Of a DNA stretch of 64,000 bases, positions 50,525 through 60,124 are shown piece by piece. The notes below the pieces were generated by a model. The model was not told the DNA's origin. It saw nothing but the letters and a program-made list of their open reading frames with translations, and did no database searches. The position numbers and the translations under genes are program-made. The stretch is from Clostridium isatidis. Its GTDB lineage: Bacteria; Bacillota; Clostridia; Clostridiales; Clostridiaceae. Position 1 is the first letter of the stretch, and each line of letters starts with the position of its first letter. The stretch is taken from NCBI RefSeq assembly GCF_002285495.1, contig NZ_CP016786.1, positions 2,426,001 to 2,490,000 of the forward strand, read 5' to 3'.

Positions 50525-50569
50525 AATGAAGGAGGATTTTCAGCTGCTGAAAATCCTCCTTCATTCTAC
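50521..50569. repeat. Perfect 24-bp palindromic hairpin
   Basis: Arms at 50521-50544 and 50546-50569 are perfectly complementary with one unpaired base. The inner half contains the GGATTTTCAG core seen at 29234 and 39106. It overlaps the SGNH gene stop and lies before the convergent FAD oxidoreductase gene. There is no clear U tract. Confidence 0.8.
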
Positions 50570-50605
50570 ATTCTAAATTGGACATTAAAAATTGCTAATC
50601 GCTTT

Positions 50606-51556
50606 TTAGTAGATATATTTCTTAATATATTCTGAAGCATTTTTACCTACTATATATCCATTTTCTCCGCTGCTAAATACACTTTCTTCTCCTAATACTA
50701 AAGTTCCTGTAGCAAAAATTCCTTTTTCTGATGTTTGGAAATCTTTATTTACAACAGGATGACCTTTATCATCTAAAATCATATTTACTTTTCTTATTAA
50801 GAAAGTTTCTGGATAATAACCTATTTTCAGAACTAATGAATCACACTCTATATTTTTTACTGTATTATCTTCTAAATTTCTAATATCAACGCTTTTTATT
50901 CTTTCATTTCCATAGAGTTCAATAACCCTATGTTTTTTTATTATGTTTATGTTAAAGCCTTCTATTATATCTAAATATTCCTCTAAGCCATTTTTAGAAG
51001 TATCTAAAAAAGCTTGAATTTCTGCTCCTTCAATTTCTAATCTTCTTGCAAAAATTAAAGACCATTTATTATTTCCAACTACCACAACCTTCTTTCCTGG
51101 AAGATACCCTTGAAGATTAACAAGCTTATGGGCTGAAAGTAAAGTAAATATTCCTGTATATCTATGGATAGGAATATTAATATTGCCTGTGAATTTTTCT
51201 CTACATCCTGAAGCAAGAATTATTGAACTAGCTTTTATTTCTTGTATTCCCTCTTCTGGATTTACATAAGTTAACACTTTATTTTTACTTATTTCTAAAA
51301 GCTCTGTATTTAATTTAAAACTCCCTTTTAAAGCTCTATATTCTCTTATTAATTCACTAGATAATTCCGGGCCAGTAACTTCTGTTCCTAGAAAATACCT
51401 TCCAAAACCATTATGAATAAATATGTTTAAATTACCACCTAATTCATTATTTCTATCTAAAATCAATACATTTTTTATTCCATTTCTTAAGGCTGAAACT
51501 CCTGCTGAGAGGCCGGAAGCTCCACCTCCAACTATTACTAAATCATATTGAAGCAT
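50606..51556 (-). CDS. FAD-dependent pyridine nucleotide oxidoreductase
   Basis: A 316-residue flavoprotein of the thioredoxin-reductase-like two-dinucleotide-fold group. The FAD motif V-I-V-G-G-G-A-S-G-L-S-A-G is at residues 7-19, the central V-V-V-V-G-N-N-K-W-S-L-I-F-A is the NAD(P) fold with an altered Gly pattern, and G-I-F-A-T-G-T-L near the end closes the FAD site. There is no C-x-x-C redox pair, so it is not a thioredoxin reductase. Similar proteins occur beside glycerol and amino-acid oxidases, but no such partner is here. ATGGAGGATAAA precedes the start. Confidence 0.82.
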   Translation of the reverse strand: MLQYDLVIVGGGASGLSAGVSALRNGIKNVLILDRNNELGGNLNIFIHNGFGRYFLGTEVTGPELSSELIREYRALKGSFKLNTELLEISKNKVLTYVNPEEGIQEIKASSIILASGCREKFTGNINIPIHRYTGIFTLLSAHKLVNLQGYLPGKKVVVVGNNKWSLIFARRLEIEGAEIQAFLDTSKNGLEEYLDIIEGFNINIIKKHRVIELYGNERIKSVDIRNLEDNTVKNIECDSLVLKIGYYPETFLIRKVNMILDDKGHPVVNKDFQTSEKGIFATGTLVLGEESVFSSGENGYIVGKNASEYIKKYIY

Positions 51557-51725
51557 AATTTATCCTCCATAATTTTTGAAAATCTATAAATATTATATCA
51601 TATAGAAAAAGCTTCTAATCTTAAGAATTAATTTATATTTTATAATTTGATTTATATAATATGCTATATTATAATTAAGACCTACAATTAATATAATTAT
51701 TTCATGCATTGACTGAGGTGAAACA

Positions 51726-53582
51726 ATGAAAAGAATTTATAGTAAGTTTAAAAGCCATTACGAAAATATTCTTACATATAATAGTTTAATAAAAATAATA
51801 TTATTTTTAATTCCTTTATTAGGTATATTTCTTAAAACAATAATCTTTCAAGGCTTTATATCAAATGAGGATCCCTATTCATTAAATTTATTATTAGGCT
51901 TCAATAAGGTAAAACCTTTTATAGGGTATTATTTTTCCTTCATTCTGGTATTTCTTAGCTTTTCCTTATTGTTTAAAGCTAAAGGTAGAATAATATATTT
52001 ATTTATTATTGATGCCTTTATTACAGCCTTAATACTATTAGATTTAGCTTACTTTAGAGGTTTTCAGACCCTTCCTTCAATATTATTGATAACACAAATG
52101 GCAAACTTAGATAATATGGGTGGGACAATATCCTCAATGTTTAGTAATAAAGATTTTTTACTATTCATTGATTTCATTTTGCTAGGATTATTTGTATTCT
52201 TTACAAGAAATTCTTATAGAAAACTAAAAAGAAGAGCTCCTATCTCCTTTGCAGTAATTTTTATATTAAGTGTTTTTTACATACAATATGTTCCAATTAA
52301 TATTTATGTATTTAATAATGAAGATGTAAAGAATGGATATTTATTTTCAAATTACGATCCAACTGATACTGCTAGATATTTTTCATCAGTAGGATATCAT
52401 ATATTTGATCTTATTAATACCTATAAAGATTCAAAACCTTATAAGTTAACAGATGATGATAAAAATCAAATAAATCAGTTTTTTAATGAAAAAGAAAAAC
52501 TAGAAAACAATGAATATGCAGGAATATTTAAAGGTAAAAATCTTATTATTATTCAAGTTGAATCCTTAGAAAGCTTTGTTATAAATAAGGAAGTTAATGG
52601 ACAAGAAATTACTCCTACTATGAATAGTTTAATTAAAGAAGGATTATATTTTCCTAATATATATGAACAAGTAAATGAAGGGACAAGCTCTGATGCAGAT
52701 CTTATGATAAATACTTCTATGTATCCCTTAAGAAGAGGAAGTACCTTCTTTAGATATCCAGCTACGAACTATAACTCTCTTCCAAATTTACTAGAAGAAG
52801 AAGGATACAATACAGTGGCAATACATCCAGATAAGGGTTCCTTTTGGAACTATGCTGCTGGTTTAAGAGGTATAGGCTTTAATAATTTTATTGACTATTA
52901 TTCTTTTAATATAGATGAAGAAATTGGACTTGGCTTATCGGATGAAAGCTATTTTAAACAAGTTACTCCAATACTTAAAGATTTAAATAATCCATTTTAT
53001 GCTTTTACAGTAACCTTAACCAACCATGGTCCTTTTGATTTACCAGCAGAGAAAAGAACATTAGAAATAGATAAAACTTTAGATGAAAATATACTAGGCG
53101 GATACTTCCAAAGCGTAAACTATACAGATAGACAGATAAGGAACTTCCTTTCCCAATTAGATAAAGAAGGTTTACTTGATAATACAGTAGTTGTAATTGA
53201 AGGTGATCATACCGGTGTTCATAAATATTATAATAGCGCTATAGAAACCTTGGCTAATCCAGAAGACTGGTATTTAGATAATGGTCATCATACAGTACCT
53301 TTTATTATTTGGTCTAAGGGAATGAACAAAGCAAAAAGCTTTGAAACAATTGGTGGACAAATAGATATTATGCCTACAATCTTATATTTGATGGGTATAG
53401 ATAATGAAAAATATATAAATACTGCTTTAGGAAGAAATCTTCTTAATACAAATAAATCCTTTGCTGTTTTAACAGATCTTACTGTCATAGGAGAAAACCT
53501 TACAGAAGAAGAAAAAGAATTATATAAAAATATGGTTGAAATGTCGGATAAAATGATTAGAAGCAACTATCTTGATAAGTAA
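51726..53582 (+). CDS. Lipoteichoic acid synthase-family phosphoglycerol transferase
   Basis: A 618-residue protein: five N-terminal membrane helices (to about residue 210), then an extracellular sulfatase-fold domain. The likely nucleophile Thr is in N-E-G-T-S-S-D-A-D-L-M; metal or substrate ligands are in T-N-H-G-P-F-D and E-G-D-H-T-G-V-H. LtaS enzymes polymerise glycerol phosphate from phosphatidylglycerol onto a glycolipid anchor. The glycosyltransferase at 13.6 kb could supply that anchor, but the link is inference. GAGGTGAAACA precedes the start; a terminator follows. Confidence 0.9.
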   Translation: MKRIYSKFKSHYENILTYNSLIKIILFLIPLLGIFLKTIIFQGFISNEDPYSLNLLLGFNKVKPFIGYYFSFILVFLSFSLLFKAKGRIIYLFIIDAFITALILLDLAYFRGFQTLPSILLITQMANLDNMGGTISSMFSNKDFLLFIDFILLGLFVFFTRNSYRKLKRRAPISFAVIFILSVFYIQYVPINIYVFNNEDVKNGYLFSNYDPTDTARYFSSVGYHIFDLINTYKDSKPYKLTDDDKNQINQFFNEKEKLENNEYAGIFKGKNLIIIQVESLESFVINKEVNGQEITPTMNSLIKEGLYFPNIYEQVNEGTSSDADLMINTSMYPLRRGSTFFRYPATNYNSLPNLLEEEGYNTVAIHPDKGSFWNYAAGLRGIGFNNFIDYYSFNIDEEIGLGLSDESYFKQVTPILKDLNNPFYAFTVTLTNHGPFDLPAEKRTLEIDKTLDENILGGYFQSVNYTDRQIRNFLSQLDKEGLLDNTVVVIEGDHTGVHKYYNSAIETLANPEDWYLDNGHHTVPFIIWSKGMNKAKSFETIGGQIDIMPTILYLMGIDNEKYINTALGRNLLNTNKSFAVLTDLTVIGENLTEEEKELYKNMVEMSDKMIRSNYLDK

Positions 53583-53624
53583 AATTTGATAATTTATACT
53601 TTAACTTTAATCTATAAAATTAGA

Positions 53625-53656
53625 AGCCTATTTGTGAAATCACAAATAGGCTCTTT
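53625..53656 (+). terminator. Intrinsic terminator of the LtaS-type gene
   Basis: A perfect 13-bp stem, AGCCTATTTGTGA with TCACAAATAGGCT, a 2-base loop, then CTTTT, 42 bases after the gene. Confidence 0.85.
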
Positions 53657-53660
53657 TCCA

Positions 53661-53735
53661 CTCCTTAACTCCAAACTCCTAACTACTAACTACTAACTAC
53701 TAACTCCAAACTCCTAACTACTAACTAAAAACTCT
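53661..53735. repeat. CTAACTA-type tandem repeat tract
   Basis: The gap is built from CTAACTA and AACTCC words. A 27-base unit at 53666-53692 recurs exactly at 53701-53727, with further CTAACTA copies between. It lies just after the LtaS terminator and before the end of the TldE gene. It has no spacers of CRISPR type and no coding frame. Confidence 0.75.
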
Positions 53736-55077
53736 ACTTTCCTGCAATAGATAATTCCTTAACTATTACCGATGGACTTCCTACACTGCTCATTGGAAAT
53801 TTTAAGTCATTACCCACCTCTTCAATATTTTTTAATAAATCAAAGAAGTTACCAGCTACCGTTATTTGTTCTACAGGAAAATCTTGCTTACCATCTTTTA
53901 TACAGAAACCCTTGGCTGCTAAAGAAAAATCTCCTGTTATAGAATTCGCTCCTGAATGTAGTCCTGCAAATTCAGTTATTATAACACCTTCACCTACTTC
54001 TTCTAATAATTCCTTAAAGGCTTTATCTCCTGGTTTTAAATAAAAATTAGTTGGAGATACTCCCACAGAAGAGGCATAGGAAGATTTAAATCCATTTCCT
54101 GTTGTCCTTGTATTTCCTTTATGGGCTGTTTTTAAATTGTGTAATAAGGTTATTAATTTACCTTCTTTTATTATATCTTTCTTTCTTGTGGCAACTCCCT
54201 CATCATCAAAAGGAACTGATGCCAATCCATCTTCAAGATGTGGATCATCTATAATAGTAACTTTTCCACTTGCGATTATTTCTCCTTCTTTATCTTTCAA
54301 TAAACTTAATCCCTTTTGGGCTGCATCTCCACTAAATACTCCACAAAAAGTTCCTAAAAGAGAAACCATAGCTTCATTATTTATAACAATTTTATATTTA
54401 CCTGAAGCTATTGACCTTGCTCCAATTTTTGATATAGCTTCCTTTACTCCGTCTTCAGCAAGTCTCTTAGGATTTATTTCATTAACTGATTTTGCCACAG
54501 TATAACCCATACCATCTAGCATATTTTCTTCAGCTTTTATAATAGGTATAACATAAGCACTCAAAAGATTAGATTTATTTTCAAGATTAAGTCCTTTAGA
54601 ATTTACTATTCCATACTTAGCATTTGAATAACCTATACCACATCCTTGGAAGCTAACTACTCTATCATCTAAATTTTTGGCTTCTTTTTCCATAGCTAAT
54701 GCTAAATCTATTAATTTATTCGGATTTACATTTTCTAATTCCTTATGATAAGTATTAACATTGGCATATTCCCTATCTCCTTCATAAATAAACTGAAGAT
54801 CATTATTTTCTATTGCTAAGGCACTTTCCATAGAATTCTTAACTAACATATCAATTGCATCTTCATCTAATATTTCTGTATAAGAATATCCTATTTTACC
54901 ATTAACTTTTCCTCTAAAGGATAATCCGTAGGAGCTTGTTAAATTATATTTTTCTACTTCTTCCTTATAAACATTAATACTTAAACTTTCTTTATCTACA
55001 TAGTAAACTTCATATTCCTCAAAACCAGCTCTTTTTGCTTTTTCAAATAGCTTATCTATAAAAACCTTCACTTCCAT
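53734..55077 (-). CDS. tldE: TldE/PmbA-family metalloprotease subunit
   Basis: A 447-residue partner of TldD. In other bacteria the two form a heterodimeric protease that trims peptides and matures microcin B17. The domain order is right, with G-L-S-F-R-G-K-V-N-G-K-I-G-Y-S near the N-terminus and the C-terminal G-D-F-S-L-A-A-K-G-F-x-I-K-D-G. As is normal for TldE, it has no HExxxH metal motif; catalysis is by TldD. It is the last gene of the operon, 11 bases after tldD. Confidence 0.92.
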   Translation of the reverse strand: MEVKVFIDKLFEKAKRAGFEEYEVYYVDKESLSINVYKEEVEKYNLTSSYGLSFRGKVNGKIGYSYTEILDEDAIDMLVKNSMESALAIENNDLQFIYEGDREYANVNTYHKELENVNPNKLIDLALAMEKEAKNLDDRVVSFQGCGIGYSNAKYGIVNSKGLNLENKSNLLSAYVIPIIKAEENMLDGMGYTVAKSVNEINPKRLAEDGVKEAISKIGARSIASGKYKIVINNEAMVSLLGTFCGVFSGDAAQKGLSLLKDKEGEIIASGKVTIIDDPHLEDGLASVPFDDEGVATRKKDIIKEGKLITLLHNLKTAHKGNTRTTGNGFKSSYASSVGVSPTNFYLKPGDKAFKELLEEVGEGVIITEFAGLHSGANSITGDFSLAAKGFCIKDGKQDFPVEQITVAGNFFDLLKNIEEVGNDLKFPMSSVGSPSVIVKELSIAGK

Positions 55078-55088
55078 ATATATCCCTC

Positions 55089-56468
55089 CTATCTTCCACC
55101 TACTGTTATTTCTTTTACTCTTATCATAGGTTGACCTACATTAGTTGGAATACTTCCTGATATAGAACCACACATTCCTTGTCCTTGTGCCAAATTTGTA
55201 CCTACCATATCTATATTCATTAATATTTCGCTTCCTTTTCCTATTAAGCTGGCCCCTCTAACTGGTTCCTGAATAGCTCCATTCTTAACAATATATCCCT
55301 CAGAAACTGCGAAATTAAATTCTCCTGTTACTGGATTAACTGATCCTCCACCCATCTTTTTCGCATATAGTCCATTATCAATTGATTTTATTATATCTTC
55401 TTCTTTATCAGTTCCTGCTGCAATATAGGTATTAGTCATTCTTGAAGTAGGAGCAAATTTATAGCTTTCTCTTCTCCCACTTCCTGTAGGCTCCATCCCC
55501 ATTCTTCTTCCATTTAATTTATCTATTAAATATCCTTGTAATATTCCATCTTTTATCAAAACATTTTTTCTTGTTTTATTTCCCTCATCATCAATATTTA
55601 ATGATCCCCAGGCATTTGGTATAGTTCCATCATCAATAGCTGTAACTTTAGTAGATGCTATCTGCTTTCCTATCATATTTGTAAATACTGAATTTCCCTT
55701 TGCTACAGCAGTTGCTTCTAGAGAATGTCCGCAAGCTTCATGAAAGATTACCCCTCCAAAACCATTATCAATGGCAACTGTCATCTTCCCTGCCGGACAA
55801 GGTCTTGCATGAAGCATAGTATGCGCAACCCTTGAAGCTTCTCTTCCATAATACTCAGGATCAACAGTTTCAAATAATTCAAAGCCTTTATGAGCTCCTG
55901 GTCCCTCAAAACCTGTTTGATTTTCACCATTAGCTGAAGCTACTGAACTAATAGCTAATCTTGTCCTAACTCTTCTATCCTCAGTTAAAAGACCTTCTGT
56001 ATTTGCAATTAAAACATTTTGTACTTTATCTAAATAAGTTACTGAAACTTGTTTGATATCATCACTATATTCTTTTGCTGATTTATAGCCTCTTTTCATT
56101 ATCTCAATTTTCTTATTTGTTGAAACTGATGAAGGAAGATATAAAATAGGATGATTATTATAAGAAATTTTATCATTTAAAACAATGCTTATGTCTTCTT
56201 TTAAATCTCCAAGGGCTAATGCTGCCTTTTCAGCAGTATCTAATAATGATTGTAAATTAGTATTATTTGTATAAGCATATACACTCTTTAATCCCTTAAA
56301 TATTCTAATTCCAATACCATGGATTCTTCCTGATATTGTATTTTCTACAACTCCATTTAATAGATTAATTGAAGTATTTAAAGTATCTTCTTCAAATATT
56401 TCTGCAAAATCACCGCCTGTTATTAAACATCTAGCTAGAACGCTAGATAATATATCCTTTGATAACAT
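55089..56468 (-). CDS. tldD: TldD-family metalloprotease subunit
   Basis: A 459-residue protein with the zinc motif H-E-A-C-G-H near residue 241, which supplies metal for the TldD/TldE protease. The C-terminal V-N-P-V-T-G-E-F-N-F-A-V-S-E-G-Y and G-Q-G-M-C-G-S-I-S-G-S-I-P-T-N-V-G segments are typical. It lies 12 bases after a lipoprotein gene and 11 before tldE, in one run with a two-component system. GGAGGATAAATT precedes the start. Confidence 0.93.
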   Translation of the reverse strand: MLSKDILSSVLARCLITGGDFAEIFEEDTLNTSINLLNGVVENTISGRIHGIGIRIFKGLKSVYAYTNNTNLQSLLDTAEKAALALGDLKEDISIVLNDKISYNNHPILYLPSSVSTNKKIEIMKRGYKSAKEYSDDIKQVSVTYLDKVQNVLIANTEGLLTEDRRVRTRLAISSVASANGENQTGFEGPGAHKGFELFETVDPEYYGREASRVAHTMLHARPCPAGKMTVAIDNGFGGVIFHEACGHSLEATAVAKGNSVFTNMIGKQIASTKVTAIDDGTIPNAWGSLNIDDEGNKTRKNVLIKDGILQGYLIDKLNGRRMGMEPTGSGRRESYKFAPTSRMTNTYIAAGTDKEEDIIKSIDNGLYAKKMGGGSVNPVTGEFNFAVSEGYIVKNGAIQEPVRGASLIGKGSEILMNIDMVGTNLAQGQGMCGSISGSIPTNVGQPMIRVKEITVGGR

Positions 56469-56480
56469 AATTTATCCTCC

Positions 56481-57953
56481 CTATTTTAAATTTTTAAATG
56501 CACTTTCCCAATATTTTACGTAATCTCCATTTGCCCATTCTGCCATTATTATTTCTTCATTTTCTTCTATTTCTATAGTTAAGATAGGAGTTGAATTTAT
56601 AGTTCTATCTTTAATTTCATAAGCCAATAATTTATCCTCTAATTGAACTATCGCAATTCTTCCATTAGGAGAAGTAAAAGCATCTTTAAGAAATGGGGTT
56701 TGTGCCTTAAGCTCCTTCCAAGATATTAACAAAGTATCATAATTCAATAGTTTTTTTAATGGATTAATATTAATTCGATAATCTAAACTATCTGAATTTT
56801 GTAATTTTATATTCCCTATCAATACCCACTTGCCTTTTACTCTATCTAATTTAAAATTACTATAATCAATTTTATAAGCACTTATAGTTTTATCTTTAAG
56901 GTATTCCGTCAAAGCTACTTTATAATCAATTTCGTATTGATTTACTTCCCCTTCTGAATATATATCTCCAATCTTTAATCCTTCATTAGAATTAATATTA
57001 TCTATAGGTATTGTTTGATATCGTTGAAATTTATTTTGAAAATTATCTCCTTCATAAACTTCCATTGATATATAATCATTTGATATAAAAGTTATATTTT
57101 TATAAATACTGCTTTCAAAGTTATATATTTCATCTATTTTATAAAGATCACCATCTATTTTTCTTGCATTAAAATATTCATAATGAATTCCATTTTCATC
57201 TAAAACTTTATTATTTATTTCCCAAATTCCATTCATTCTAGGAAAAACTATATAGTTCTTTTCTAAAACAGGCTGAATATTCCCATTATACATAGATATC
57301 CATAATGTTCTATAACTTTCATTACTATAATTTCCCTTATCATTTAATTCCCTATTTTTCTTTAAAACAAGCATAACTCCAACAGGACTATTATAATCTT
57401 CTAAAATAAATTCAGGCTCTATAACTTCATCTTCATTTGTCTTCTCAAAACTTTCCTTATTTACCTGAATTTCAACAGCCTCACTTTCTGTTTTATTTAA
57501 ATAAAACAATATTCCTTGATAATATAAATAACCCTTATTATCATTATCAATTATGAATTCACCTATTATATTATTTTGATATATTATAGTAATTACTTCA
57601 ATTTTTTCTTTATCTTTGATTATATCACTTATTTTTAATTTAAATTCATAGGAAACATTATATGACGCATTTACTAGCTTGAGTTTATAGGATGTATCTT
57701 TATAAATTTTATTTGCTATATCAATACTATTATTAGTGATATTTATAGTTTCATTTTTTAATGCTAATATTTCAGATTTATTTTCTATATTATCATCGAT
57801 AAGATTAATATCAATTATTTTCCAATTACCTTCTATAATTAAACTATCATTTGAAGGAGCATTTATAGATTGAATTTCCCTTGAATTTACTTTACTACAT
57901 CCACTGTTCAATGTAAATAATCCTATAAGAAGGAATATTATAATTTTTCTCAT
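56481..57953 (-). CDS. Lipoprotein of unknown function in the two-component operon
   Basis: A 490-residue lipoprotein with signal peptide and lipobox L-N-S-G-C near residue 19. I do not recognise the mature part. It is rich in Asn, Ile and Lys with alternating beta patterns, and an Y-E-I-D-Y-K-V-A-L-T-E-Y-L segment; it could hold a beta-propeller or repeated beta sandwich. Its start overlaps the kinase stop by four bases, so it is co-translated with the sensor. That suggests an accessory sensing or regulated surface role. Confidence 0.8.
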   Translation of the reverse strand: MRKIIIFLLIGLFTLNSGCSKVNSREIQSINAPSNDSLIIEGNWKIIDINLIDDNIENKSEILALKNETINITNNSIDIANKIYKDTSYKLKLVNASYNVSYEFKLKISDIIKDKEKIEVITIIYQNNIIGEFIIDNDNKGYLYYQGILFYLNKTESEAVEIQVNKESFEKTNEDEVIEPEFILEDYNSPVGVMLVLKKNRELNDKGNYSNESYRTLWISMYNGNIQPVLEKNYIVFPRMNGIWEINNKVLDENGIHYEYFNARKIDGDLYKIDEIYNFESSIYKNITFISNDYISMEVYEGDNFQNKFQRYQTIPIDNINSNEGLKIGDIYSEGEVNQYEIDYKVALTEYLKDKTISAYKIDYSNFKLDRVKGKWVLIGNIKLQNSDSLDYRININPLKKLLNYDTLLISWKELKAQTPFLKDAFTSPNGRIAIVQLEDKLLAYEIKDRTINSTPILTIEIEENEEIIMAEWANGDYVKYWESAFKNLK

Positions 57954-59359
57954 TTTTTATCCTCCTTGGTTTTATTTAATATAACATAAACTTCTGTGCC
58001 TACTCCTTCTTCACTTAAGATTTTTAATTCTCCATTATGAAGTCTAATAATTTCATCACAAATTGAAAGTCCTATACCATTCTTAGATTTTGAATTTTTT
58101 CCCTTAAAGAATTTTTCTTTAACCCTAGGTAGATCTTCTTTTCTTATACCGCATCCATTATCTTTTATTAAGAAGATTATATTTTTATCTTCCTCAGAAA
58201 CATCCACTTTAACTTCTCCATTTTCACCAGTGAAATTAAAAGCATTGTCTAATAAATTAATAAATACCTGTTTTATTCTGTTAACATCAATATCTATAGT
58301 AGTCTCAATGTTACAATTAACTGTAAAATTTATTTTTTCACTTAATGCCCTTCTTTCCATTATTGCCTTTACTTCATTAAGCAATTTTGATATCGATATA
58401 GTTTCTATATTTAACCTCATATTTTCATTTAATAGATTTGAAAAATTAAGAAGCTCTTCAACCATTACTGTCAGCCTATCTGCTTCTTTTTCAATAATAT
58501 TTAGTCCAAGTTCTAATGTTTCTTTATCAGTTTCATCATCCCTTAAGGTTATGCTCCATCCTTTTATTGCTGTTAAAGGAGTTCTAAGTTCGTGGGATAC
58601 AGATGAAATAAACTCATTCTTAAGTTGTTCCCTGCTCTCTACCTCTCCTGCCATGAAGTTAAGAGCATTAGACAGCTGTCCAATTTCATTTTGACTTTTA
58701 ATACTACTCCTTATTTTAAGATTACCACCAGCCATTTCCTTTGCTACTTCTGTTAAATATTTTATAGGTTTAATTATTTTATCAGCTAATAATATACTAA
58801 GTAGTATTCCAATTACAAAAGCAATAATAGATATTAATGAAAATCTTAAAATAACATTAGTAATTATTTTATTTACATCATCAAGCGATGTTATTAATCT
58901 AATTATACCAATTATTTCTCCATCTATAATAATTGGAGCTGATACAGCCATAACCTTACTTTTTGTATAATTAACTTTTCCAATCCATCTTGATATTTCA
59001 CCCTTAGAAGCTTTTATTACATCTTCTTTTTTTATAAAATCTTCATCTTTTGCACCAATTGAATCCATTATAAGTTCTCTATTCTTATCAAAAATTTCAA
59101 CCTGAACATTATTATCCTTCCAAAATATATCTACATCATCATTAATTATTTCATTTAAATTACTATTATAAAAATACTTCTCATATATACTTAAAGAAAC
59201 ATTAATTCTGCTTCTCAACAAATCTTCAGTATTATCATAATAGTATTTTGTTAAAAATATCATTAATAAAATATTTAATATTAATATTATTAAAGAAATA
59301 GTAATTAAAATTATTCTAACTACTTGTACTTTAATACTTTTCCTAGTTATTGCTTCCAT
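57950..59359 (-). CDS. Sensor histidine kinase
   Basis: A 469-residue membrane kinase. Helix 1 (about 13-36) and helix 2 (about 170-192) flank an extracellular sensor of about 130 residues with a PAS/Cache-like pattern. HAMP follows (about 193-245). The phospho-acceptor H-box is S-H-E-L-R-T-P-L near residue 255, and the ATPase domain has the N box (N-L-L-D-N-A-F-N-F-T), D-N-G-C-G-I and a G2 box reading G-I-G-L-S-I. It overlaps the regulator gene by 13 bases. All catalytic motifs are intact. Confidence 0.95.
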   Translation of the reverse strand: MEAITRKSIKVQVVRIILITISLIILILNILLMIFLTKYYYDNTEDLLRSRINVSLSIYEKYFYNSNLNEIINDDVDIFWKDNNVQVEIFDKNRELIMDSIGAKDEDFIKKEDVIKASKGEISRWIGKVNYTKSKVMAVSAPIIIDGEIIGIIRLITSLDDVNKIITNVILRFSLISIIAFVIGILLSILLADKIIKPIKYLTEVAKEMAGGNLKIRSSIKSQNEIGQLSNALNFMAGEVESREQLKNEFISSVSHELRTPLTAIKGWSITLRDDETDKETLELGLNIIEKEADRLTVMVEELLNFSNLLNENMRLNIETISISKLLNEVKAIMERRALSEKINFTVNCNIETTIDIDVNRIKQVFINLLDNAFNFTGENGEVKVDVSEEDKNIIFLIKDNGCGIRKEDLPRVKEKFFKGKNSKSKNGIGLSICDEIIRLHNGELKILSEEGVGTEVYVILNKTKEDKK

Positions 59360-60021
59360 CTATATCCCATTCCCCATATTGTTTCTATATATTTTGGCTC
59401 AGAAGGATTATCTTCAATCTTTGCTCTTATTCTTCTTATATTAACATCAATAATTTTACTATCTCCAAAATAGTCCTTCCCCCAAGCTGAATCTAATAGT
59501 TCATCCCTGCTAAAAGCACGATTAGGATTTTCCATAAAAGTTTTTACTATTAAATATTCCTTTGGTGTTAAATATATTTCCTTTCCATCTTTATAAAATT
59601 TCTTAGAATAGGGATCTAACTTATATTTATCGATCTTTATAACAGCAGAATTATCCTCCTTTAATCTTCTTAATATAGCCTTTATTCTAAGAACAACTTC
59701 CAAGGGATTAAAAGGTTTTACTATATAATCATCTGCTCCATATTCTAAGCCCATTATTTTATCCATATCTTGTCCTTTTGCAGTAAGCATAATTATTCCA
59801 ATATCTCTATTTTCTTCCCTAATAATTCTGCATACTCTAAAGCCATCAATTCCTGGAAGCATTATATCTAATATAACTATATCTGGTTTTTCTTTTCTTA
59901 CAAGATTCAACCCTTCTTCTCCATTAACTGCTTCTATAACTTCAAAATTATTTCTTTTTAAATTTATCTTTAAAAACCCTCTAATACTTTCTTCATCTTC
60001 AATTAATAATATCTTGTTCAT
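59347..60021 (-). CDS. Response regulator, OmpR/PhoB family
   Basis: A 224-residue regulator. The receiver has the acidic pair E-D-E-E near the start, the phosphorylated Asp in V-I-L-D-I-M-L-P-G (about residue 52) and the Lys in D-Y-I-V-K-P-F-N. The C-terminal winged helix has Y-L-T-P-K-E-Y-L-I-V-K and D-V-N-I-R-R-I-R-A-K-I. It opens the five-gene run through kinase, lipoprotein, tldD and tldE. AAGGAGAGAAT precedes the start. Confidence 0.96.
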   Translation of the reverse strand: MNKILLIEDEESIRGFLKINLKRNNFEVIEAVNGEEGLNLVRKEKPDIVILDIMLPGIDGFRVCRIIREENRDIGIIMLTAKGQDMDKIMGLEYGADDYIVKPFNPLEVVLRIKAILRRLKEDNSAVIKIDKYKLDPYSKKFYKDGKEIYLTPKEYLIVKTFMENPNRAFSRDELLDSAWGKDYFGDSKIIDVNIRRIRAKIEDNPSEPKYIETIWGMGYRWKQ

Positions 60022-60064
60022 ATTCTCTCCTTAAAGCAATTATAAAAATTATTATTATATCAAA

Positions 60065-60113
60065 ATAAATTAAGATATAAAAAAGCCCTTTAGCTAATTA
60101 TATCTTAATTTAT
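60065..60113 (-). terminator. Inverted repeat after the deacetylase gene
   Basis: Perfect 16-base arms (60065-60080 and 60098-60113) around a 17-base loop, 11 bases past the gene. The U tract is modest. Confidence 0.65.
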
Positions 60114-60124
60114 ATTAATATTCC

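Noticed and set aside
53661..53735. CRISPR-like array
   Set aside because: The repeated words are 7-27 bases without unique spacers of constant length, and no cas genes are present.
54137..54505. A 122-codon plus-strand frame opposite the tldE gene
   Set aside because: Mirror of a conserved coding gene; no ribosome site and no recognisable protein.
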